The position numbers were made by a program, and so were the translations under genes. From Baffinella frigidus (lineage: Eukaryota > Cryptophyceae > Cryptomonadales > Baffinellaceae): DNA of 20,704 nucleotides. Shown one piece after another: positions 11,970-19,169 of the stretch. The stretch's first letter is position 1. Every line of letters begins with the position of its first letter. The DNA is taken from contig MU646703.1 in NCBI GenBank assembly GCA_026770585.1, forward strand, positions 372,115-392,818. The letters run 5' to 3'. The notes beneath the pieces were generated by a model. It saw nothing but the letters and a program-made list of their open reading frames with translations. It had not been told where the DNA came from and did not search any database.

Positions 11970-12095
11970 CCACGCCAGAGTGGAGGAGGGGGTTAATGTT
12001 TTTAAACCGTGTCAGGACACGGTTTTTGACTTTTGAAAACTACTGCCTTGCAGGGGGATTGCCTTTTGGCGACCCCTTCGAAGACTCTGGCGTGG
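11970..12095 (-). mobile_element. 126-bp element P3, copy b, inverted
   Basis: Same length and ends as copy a but in the opposite orientation (TTTTGGCGACCCCTTCGAAG matches copy a reversed). Flanked on both sides by GGGTACGAGCCATT. Confidence 0.75.
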
Positions 12096-12154
12096 GGGTA
12101 CGAGCCATTCTAGGACTTTTAGGTTTTATTGTTTCCCAACCTAACTGACCACCG

Positions 12155-12659
12155 GATTGACGGCAGAGCCAGGTAAAGGGGAGCTCTTATGTAGAAGGAT
12201 GTTCATGGAAAAGTTCCTCATTGCCAGAATCTCAAGAGATGGACGGCAGAGCCAACTTAAAAGGTAGCTCCTATGTGGTAGGAGGTGGAGTTAGAATCCA
12301 TCCGGGAAATGCTCGTATGAGCGGCCGACACGGGGTACAGTAGTGGCACAATGCGTAGCATGTGCGGTGCTGACGCTGGTTGTTTGGCAATAAATTATCA
12401 AGCTCTTTGAGCACCTGGTACGAGCCAGAATCTCATCCGGTCAGGTATAAGATTTAAATGATTCGGAGTCCCCCGGATGCACGAAGTTTACTACACGTTT
12501 GTCACGTCCAGCCCTTATTATTACTAGTATGATCAAACGTTTAGTAAATTCCGTGCATTCGGGGGACTCCGAACCATTTAAATCAAATACCTGACCGGAT
12601 GAAATCTCAAGAGCTGGACGGCAGAGCCAACTTCAAGGGTAGCTCTTATGTAGAAAGCA
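12155..12659 (+). repeat. three direct copies of GACGGCAGAGCC...AGCTCTTATGTAG
   Basis: Copies at about 12155-12200, 12230-12282 and 12603-12659. The last is separated from the others by a foldback at 12433-12602. Confidence 0.7.
12433..12602. mobile_element. foldback element P6, arms ~70 bp
   Basis: TCATCCGGTCAGGTAT and ATACCTGACCGGATGA ends; inner parts ATTTAAATGATTCGGAGTCC and GGACTCCGAACCATTTAAAT pair with few mismatches; loop about 12508-12532. AATCTC flanks it at 12429-12434 and 12603-12608, a possible target duplication. Confidence 0.75.
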
Positions 12660-12892
12660 TCTAGTGTCAAGGTGTCAATCTCGAAAGTTGACACCTGCTG
12701 AGCTTGGAGTTCCTCGCTATGCGATCAATAGGCCTGCAGGAGCAACTGGTGTCACACTGGTGAACAGGGAAAAGGCTTAACAATTTTATTTTCTTCATCA
12801 TCTTGTTTTTTAAGAAACTGTCAAACATGACTGCGACACGCCTGGAGGAGAGGTAGGGAGACGTGGGGGCTCTGGCAGCCCCCGACCACCCT
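12660..12892. other. no recognisable gene
   Basis: A short inverted pair GGTGTCAA/TTGACACC near 12670-12695; otherwise nothing recognised. Confidence 0.4.
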
Positions 12893-13016
12893 TACAGGGG
12901 TACCTCGTTCATAAGAAACCGCCCCCCCCCCCCTAGGACCACCATAGGACCCTAGGCATGGTCCTACTGTAGGGTCCTAGGGGAGGGCGGTTTCTTATGA
13001 GCGAGGTACCCCTGTA
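12893..13016. mobile_element. palindromic miniature element P1, copy d (124 bp)
   Basis: TACAGGGGTACCTCGTTCAT left, exact-type complement right; core CCTAGGCATGGTCCTACTGT. The flanking ACCCT/AGGGT also pair. Confidence 0.8.
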
Positions 13017-13174
13017 AGGGTTGTGGGGATCCAATCCCGTGTAAGATGACCGGAGTGACTTTACCATAGTCATGTCTCGGAGTGACTTTACCAGCGCGCT
13101 CCTATTTTGGAAGCAATCAAACACCCATACTCGAGAACTCACCCTGTATCCCCTCTTCACTCTCCAGTGAAGAA

Positions 13175-13268
13175 CCCCAAACCCCAAACCCCAAACCCCA
13201 ACCCCGGAACACCAAACACTAAACACCAAACACCAAACACCAAACACCAAACACCAAACACCAAACAC
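13175..13268. repeat. CCCCAAA and CCAAACA heptamer run
   Basis: AACCCCAAACCCC followed by about nine CCAAACA units, another variant of the 7-bp period. It directly abuts R1. Confidence 0.8.
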
Positions 13269-13350
13269 CTTTAGGTCCTTTAGGTTTTAATTTCTCCCAA
13301 CATATGCCAACGACACGCCCTTCCGTAGAAAGGACTGCAGAGAAAGCATT
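13268..13350 (+). repeat. dispersed repeat R1, + copy
   Basis: AGGTCCTTTAGGTTTTAATT, CAACATATGCCAACGACACG then CCTTCCGTAGAAAGGACTGC. It faces the reverse copy at 13495, making a large inverted pair. Confidence 0.7.
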
Positions 13351-13534
13351 TTTGCTTCCAAACACCAAACACCAAACCGGACCTCCACATTCTCCACCCC
13401 GAAACGGGCGTCAACTTTTTCAAGAAAACCACCCACTATCCCCTCTTCACGAGCCTCTGCACTGGAGAGCTGAATGCGATCCAAAAGCAAAAACGCTTTT
13501 TCTGCAGATTTTTTCTACGGAAAGGCGTGTCGTT

Positions 13535-13714
13535 CCACACGAGGCTATGCATGCGAACAGAATAAAAGGGCGTTTTAAAAATTTGTGGGGAAATGATCAC
13601 GTTTCCCCCGGAAAAACCGGGAGGAAACGTGATCATTTGCTGACTTTTGGCGTGTTTCCTGGGCAACAATCCAACAATTGGCTTATGAATCTGTTGGCAT
13701 GGATAGCCTCGTGT
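13535..13714. mobile_element. hairpin-centred element P4, copy b, inserted in R1
   Basis: Ends ACACGAGGCTATGCATGCGA (13537) and GGCATGGATAGCCTCGTGT. The central hairpin 13591-13638 has a ~21-bp stem with a single bulge and loop AAAAA. GTGTCGTT occurs at 13527-13534 and 13711-13718; uninterrupted R1 at 7585 and 14480 has one GTGTCGTTGG, so this is an insertion with up to 8 bp duplicated, as in hAT-type elements. The right TIR overlaps the second GTGT, so the exact border is unclear. Confidence 0.7.
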
Positions 13715-13718
13715 CGTT

Positions 13719-14020
13719 GGGCTACGTTGGGCGGAATCAAACCCTCAAGGTCCTAAAGGACCACACGGGGCTGGTCATGTGGCTACACGGAAAGCTTTGG
13801 TGCTTTGGTGCTTTTCTTTACACTCACATCGAAGGCCACGCCCACCTCACTCTTGAGGAGTTGGGAACGATCTACGGGTGAGCTCCCCGACCCACCTATG
13901 CAGGTTTGGCCGAGCCCCTTTCTCGCTACACGGAAAGCGTGTAGCCACGTGACCAAACATATGAAATTCAAAACCTCAAGGACCTTACAGGACCCCGGAG
14001 ACCGGGTCTACTTTTTGAGT
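13719..14020. other. R1 remainder and a repeat shared with 7170-7290
   Basis: 13790-13885 is the reverse-complement copy of 7170-7290 (CACTCACATCGAAGGCCACG). AAAGCTTTGGTGC and CTACACGGAAAGC recur within. No gene seen. Confidence 0.55.
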
Positions 14021-14021
14021 C

Positions 14022-14105
14022 AACCACTTTAGGTCCTTTAGTCAACCACTTTAGGTCCTTAGTCAACCACTTTAGGTCATTTAGTCAACCACTTTAGGTC
14101 CTTAA
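14022..14105 (+). repeat. 22-bp tandem GTCAACCACTTTAGGTCCTT, four copies
   Basis: Four units with small length changes. Confidence 0.85.
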
Positions 14106-14170
14106 GGTTCTTGTAACTCCCACCACACGGGACTGTCCCCAGAAGGGGGGCAAGCCTCTAGGAAGGTAGA

Positions 14171-14275
14171 TATCCCTTAAGTGCCCAGGCCCCCAAATTT
14201 GCAGGACAAGAGGTCCTAGGCAGGTCCTAGGGCCCTACGGTAGGGCGTATGAGCCTACTGGTCACTTAAGGGATA
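14171..14275. mobile_element. 105-bp palindromic element P2, copy c
   Basis: TATCCCTTAAGTGCCCAG left, CTGGTCACTTAAGGGATA right, core CCTAGGGCCCTACGGTAGGG. Confidence 0.8.
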
Positions 14276-14389
14276 AGTCCTGTGCACTTGACACGTTGCG
14301 TACGAAGTCCCCCCCCCTCTATCACTTGGCGTCGACCCTCTAGTGCGATCCTATTTTGGAATAGCTCAAACACCCCAAGAGAACCGCCC

Positions 14390-14525
14390 TGTATCCCCTC
14401 CTCACAAGCCTCTGCACTGGAGAGCGAAACGCGATCCGAGAGCAAAAATGCTTTCTCTGCAGTCCTTTCTACGGAAGGGCGTGTCGTTGGCATATGTTGG
14501 GAGCATTTAAAACCTGAAAGACCCT
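14390..14525 (-). repeat. dispersed repeat R1, longer reverse copy
   Basis: Includes TATCCCCTCCTCACAAGCCT and CTGCACTGGAGAGC also seen at 13436-13470, then CTTTCTACGGAAGGGCGTGT. Confidence 0.7.
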
Positions 14526-14737
14526 CTATTACTTGGCGTCGACCCTCTAGGAAGGTAGATGTAAGGCTACCTGGAAAAAGGAATTCAAACTCCCATGGCG
14601 TGAGGCCGGTCCACTAATATCATCTGGGCCATGATGATGTGGATCCGGGCCAGTTGGTCGTCAATAAAGAACTCTCTCTGATAAGCCTGCGGGAGTCCCA
14701 CTGGTGAACCGAGGTTCATTGGACTACCCCTTTAGCC

Positions 14738-14865
14738 GGTTTCTGCTGTGGTCCTCTGCACCGGGGGGCTTGATGTGATCCGAAAGGAAGCATGGCTTTT
14801 CTGCAGAACACGTTCCAGTGTCCGCCTATGTTGGGAGCTCGAAGAACCAAAAGGACCTAATGTCC
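14738..14865 (+). repeat. dispersed repeat R2, longest + copy
   Basis: Matches 11398-11520 reversed and, in part, 7307-7346 and 10349-10408. Confidence 0.7.
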
Positions 14866-15053
14866 TGGTCCCGTCTGGGGATTTCGTTGATTTCGTGTTC
14901 ATTAAACAGGATTGTCGGTGTCAGCCCGTGCCGTCCCCAAGCTAGGACCGGGTCAGCCTTGCTTCCCAAATAGAGCATTGGGCTCCGCCCGATAAACCCC
15001 ACTTAGGCATCGCCGGAGTGACTTTACACAAGTCATGTCCTGGAAGTATTGTA

Positions 15054-15530
15054 GAGCCAATGTGGTAGGACTTGGCCAAATCGAACTTCGAAGTTACGAA
15101 GATGCGAACTTCTAGATGGACTCTTTTGGACATGTAGTGTTTTAAATTCAAATTTTGCAGTACAAATCATGGTGTTTACTAATAATTACGGTCCATCTAG
15201 AAGTTCGCATCTTGTAACTTGGAAGATCGATTTGGCCAACTCCTACCACATTCGCTCTATGTGGTAGGAGTTGGCCAAATCGATCTTCCAAGTTACAAAA
15301 TGTATTTTGAAATACGAGTTGGCCAAATCGATCTTGAAGTTACAAAATGCGAATCGTTGAGACCATAATTGTAAATGTAAGTGAATATTTGTAGGAGCTT
15401 CGTACCCCAAAATTCAAATGATGCATTTGCAATTTGAATTTTATACACTACATGTCCAAATGGGTCCATCTAGAAGTTCGCATCTTGTAACTCCGAAATT
15501 CGATTTGGCCAAGTCCTACCACATTGGCTC
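15054..15530. mobile_element. large foldback element P7 with nested hairpin
   Basis: The outer arms 15054-15158 and 15429-15530 are inverted copies (GAGCCAATGTGGTAGGACTT). Inside, 15212-15251 and 15259-15298 form a perfect 40-bp hairpin with loop TCGCTCT, built from the same module (TTGGCCAAATCGATCTTCCA). A fifth partial module lies at 15318-15352. GTA flanks both ends. No protein is supported. Confidence 0.75.
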
Positions 15531-15539
15531 GTATGTACA

Positions 15540-15950
15540 TACGAGACCTACACCGGAACTGTTTTTGTTGCTGACAAGTCAATTTTCTCGGAGCAAGTTG
15601 ACTTTTAGAAAAGAGGTTGTAGTCCACCGTGGAGATACGAAGAGCTTCGTACGGCCTTCCACTTATTAGCAGGATCCATGCGTCATCCCGCGATGCCAAT
15701 CAGGCCACAGCCAATGGGGCTTTCACGGATGCAGTCCACCTAAACGATTTGTACTATAATCTTATCCATTGCTATGGATTCCAACCGGAATTTTCCCCGA
15801 GAATCCGGGGGGAAATATCTTTGGTCGCTGCCAAGTGATCGGTCGGATCCTGCCTGTCTCGACGAACGAAGTTTTCACGCTTTTGGATGTCATGATACAT
15901 GAAGCTTTCCACGAGTAGTAAAAATACGATAATGGACTACAGGTAGACAG
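15540..15950. other. no recognisable gene
   Basis: The open frame 15629-15838 (69 codons, ending SPRIRGEISLVAAK) is the only one of note; I see no family motif and cannot support it. Confidence 0.35.
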
Positions 15951-15951
15951 G

Positions 15952-17506
15952 GATGAGAGGAGTTTTGAAAATAAGGCCCCTCACCACCTAAATAAATGAC
16001 AGGACCTAGAAAACTTCGTTCCTCGTACAAATCCTGGATGACGGCTAAATTTAAGGGGGCGGTTAATCTCAAAACTCGGCTCATCCAACATCTCCAGCAG
16101 CTGATATCTGACTGGTTTTACTGCTCGAATATCAATGATTAGTGTACCGGTACATCTTAGTTTTACTACTCGAATAACATCCTTGTGACTATGGAGGCCA
16201 ACGGACGCAAAACGTCTTGTTATTCACTACGAGCTCGTGACCAGCTCGTGGTATCAAGAGTCAGCCTCTTTCTCTTTTTCGGTCCATCTAATACCACAAC
16301 TCTTTTGGTCATGTTTGTCCGTTTTTAGGACCGTGTACACAGTGAGAGGAGTTTTGAAAATAAGGCTCCTCCCCTCACCTAAATAACTGAAAGGACCTAG
16401 AAAAATTCGTTCCTCGTACAAATTCTCCTGGATGCACGCTAAATTTAAGGGGGCGGTTAATCTCAAAACTCGGCTCATCCGACATCTCCCAGAAGCTGAG
16501 ATCAAAAGCAAAATATCTTGTTTTTACTAGGAGGTCGTATTTACTAGAAGGTCTTATTTTCTAGGAGGTCGCTATCAGCTCGTGTCGAACAATCTGCCTT
16601 GCTGGCCAGTGTTTTACAGCTCGAATAGATCTATTACAAAGCTTTGTATTGTAGAATTCGGGTTGGCTTCGATTTTTCGAGGGGCGGGTCGGGGGAAATC
16701 TGACGAAAATGCGCCGTTTTGTGTCATCTTATGGGTTGGGGATGCAAAGACAAGATATTTTGTCATCACTCTCATGCATAAGGTAGCATAAAACTTTATT
16801 TAAGCCAGTCATCTAACAAAACAATCTGGAATTTGGAATTGCCCGACCCGACCCAAAATCGGGATTTTTGAGGGTCAGGGTCAGACATTCATTTTTTTGG
16901 TCTGACCAATTTTCTTGTTTTAAAAGCTGACCGGTACTAATTTCTAAGGACGTGTGATCGTCAATTGAAGGTCGGTTTCCCCGTTTCCCCGTTTTGAAAT
17001 TGGACTTATAGGACGTGACAAGGATTTTAAATAGTACCGAAAACGCGCTTCTGGTACTTTCCCCGTTTCCCCGTTTTGAAATTGGACTTATAGGACGTGA
17101 CAAGGATTTTAAATAGTACCGAAAACGCGCTTCTGGTACTATTTAAAACATCACTTTTGTTTTACTACTCGCTCTAAAACCGTACGACTGTTTGATACGA
17201 TCATAGACATCCTGGTGAAAATCACGATTTCCATCCCCTTATTTTACCTTTTTTGTGACCGTGTGTCCGATATCATGACCTCCTTGAGGCAGTTTATCAC
17301 AGAAAATCGAAATGTGACCGGGCACAGAGATGAGAGGAGTTTTGAAAATAAGGCCTCCCATCACCTAAATACCGGTAACTGACATGCCCTACGAAGCTTC
17401 GTAGAAACCCTCGTACAAATTCTACTGGATGGCTAAATTTTAAGGGGGTGGAATCTCAAAACTTCTATCTAAATCTTCTCCAAGCACCCGAGATCTGACT
17501 GGTTGT
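15952..17506 (+). repeat. three direct copies of a ~165-bp repeat R3
   Basis: Copies at about 15952-16117, 16342-16502 and 17329-17506 share GAGAGGAGTTTTGAAAATAA, CCTCGTACAAATCCTGGATG and AATCTCAAAACTCGGCTCAT. The third is more diverged. Matching reverse-strand frames are shadows. Confidence 0.75.
16503..17328. other. no gene; 82-bp tandem duplication inside
   Basis: 16976-17139 is an 82-bp unit twice (TTCCCCGTTTCCCCG...AAAACGCGCTTCTGGTAC). GGTACTATTTAAA behind it pairs with TTTAAATAGTACC inside it. 16515-16572 has three (T)ACTAGGAGGTC-like units. Confidence 0.6.
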
Positions 17507-17577
17507 AAAAAAAATCTTTGGAAAATAGGGGGATGGCAATCAATCGGAATTCTCCCAGGACTTGTTTACTACACGTC

Positions 17578-17773
17578 TAGAGCGGTTTTCTCATCTGTCG
17601 GCCGCGACCCGGGATGAAATCATGAACAAGGGCTCCAATTCCAGCCACTTTTGACGTTTTTGTCAAAACCTAAAACTCTAAAACTTCAGGATCACGCCAA
17701 AAGTGGCCGGAATTGGAGCCCTTGTTCATGATTTCATCCCGGGTCGCGGCCGACAGATGAGAAAACCGCTCTA
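17578..17773. mobile_element. foldback P8, 75-bp arms with one mismatch
   Basis: 17578-17652 pairs with 17699-17773 (TAGAGCGGTTTTCTCATCTG). The only mismatch seen is in TCCAGCC/GGCCGGA. The loop is 46 nt. Inner part GGAATTGGAGCCCTT is also at 8250-8266. Confidence 0.9.
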
Positions 17774-17972
17774 TCGACCAGTCGTAACTTAACCAATGGA
17801 AAGACGTTTTTACTACACCAGAACACGTCCTTCTATCGCCTATTTCGTCATCACGTCCTTTGAAGCACGTCGTTCTATTAAGACAGGCGTAATTCCAAGG
17901 GTCTAATATTTCCTCTTGGTAATTCCTGCTGCCAAGGAGGTGCGTTCTTCACACCACCTGGCAGCAATTCCC

Positions 17973-18464
17973 ATGCCGCTCGCACACTCGCTCGAAGCAC
18001 CCATCCTCGACGACCTGCAGCTCCTCCTCTCCACCTTCCGACACTCCGCCTCCCACGCCGCACCTTCTGCGCCACGCCCCGCGACAACCGTCACTTCTTC
18101 CTCGCCGCCGTCGCACGAGGAAGGCTGCCCCAAGGCTGATGCACCGGACATCTTCCACCGCTCCTCCTCCTTGGGTGGACCCCATCACCCTCGCGTCTCC
18201 CTCTCTCTGTGACTCCAGGCGCTCGGCTCGAAGCAAGCGTTCGACTCGGATGAAGCCTGCGGCGCCCACTCCGTGGAGCCAGCCTGCGAAGACCAGCAAG
18301 GCCGCCCGCTCCCCGACTCCTCCTCTGCGAGCAACAAAACGCACAACAAGGCGGAGGCGCGCGAGCCGCGGACGGGGCTGCAGGAGCAACTCGCAGCCGC
18401 GGGGCTGAGCCTCGCGGCGATGGACCCCGACGCTAGAGCAAGGGAGGGGGTTGCTGCGGGGTAG
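17973..18464 (+). pseudogene. second copy of unrecognised ORF U1, with one in-frame TGA
   Basis: It starts MPLAHSLEAPILDDLQLLLS, continues HEEGCPKADAPDIF and stops at TGA 18210-18212, where copy 1 has TGG. The same frame is then open again through EAREPRTGLQEQLAAAGLSL, AAMDPDARAREGVAAG and TAG at 18462-18464, probably the native end. One nonsense change in an otherwise open 164-codon frame means a young pseudogene, a removed intron, or readthrough; the first is simplest. Product unknown. Confidence 0.5.
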
Positions 18465-18565
18465 CACCGCTGCGTTGAGGGTTTAGGGTCGCTAGGCGTC
18501 AACGCATCTTCCATGCCGTCGGCGCATCCGAGACATCTGGCGGGGGCACGTGTGGGGGCGTTGAG

Positions 18566-18645
18566 TGCACTGGTGTTATTAGTAAAGGTCTCTCTCTCTC
18601 TCACGCACTCTCTCTCTCACACACACTCTCTCTGGCTCTCTCTGG

Positions 18646-18676
<31 letters not shown>

Positions 18677-18780
18677 CCTCCCTCTCTCTCTTTCGTGTGG
18701 AGGTGAGTGTCCTGGAATACAGGAAGGGGTGCGTGTGACGAGTGATTGGTATCAGTAAAGGTCTCTCTCTCTCGAGTGTG
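18566..18780 (+). repeat. CT-rich tract with repeated AGTAAAGGTCTCTCTCTCTC
   Basis: The phrase (ATTAG/TATCAG)TAAAGGTCTCTC occurs near 18577, 18750 and 19087, followed by CGAGTG in the last two. CA and CCCT runs lie between. Confidence 0.75.
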
Positions 18781-18855
18781 GTGGTGCGTGTCGTGCAAAT
18801 GCATTGCACAAATTTTCAGGTGCGCCTCCCTATGGGAGAGGTGCGCCTGTACATG

Positions 18856-18976
18856 TACAGGGGTACCTCGCTCATAAGAAACCAACCCCCCCTCGGACCC
18901 TACAGTAGGCCTATGCCTAGGGCCCTAGGGTGGTCCTAGGGGGGTGGGCGTTTCTTATGGGAGAGGTGCCCCTGTA
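18856..18976. mobile_element. palindromic miniature element P1, copy e (121 bp)
   Basis: TACAGGGGTACCTCGCTCAT left, GAGAGGTGCCCCTGTA right; core CCCTACAGTAGGCCTATGCC. Confidence 0.8.
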
Positions 18977-19169
18977 CACTGGGGAGGGTTTTGCCGCGTC
19001 GATTGATCACGTTCAGCATTTCCTCGACATCCAGAAAACGCCTTCAAGAAACAGCCGTGTAATGCGTGTGATGAGTGAATGGTGGTATCAGTAAAGGTCT
19101 CTCTCTCGAGTGGTGGTGGGAGAGTTTTCTACACGGAAGGGAATACATGGTGCCCATGTTGGTTTCGAT

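Noticed and set aside
13304-13756. 150-codon frame starting MPTTRPSVERTAEKA
   Set aside because: It runs through R1, a heptamer-adjacent stretch and element P4; the R1 core is found in both directions elsewhere.
14022-14105. CRISPR-like regular repeats
   Set aside because: Contiguous 22-bp tandem without spacers, in a eukaryotic setting.
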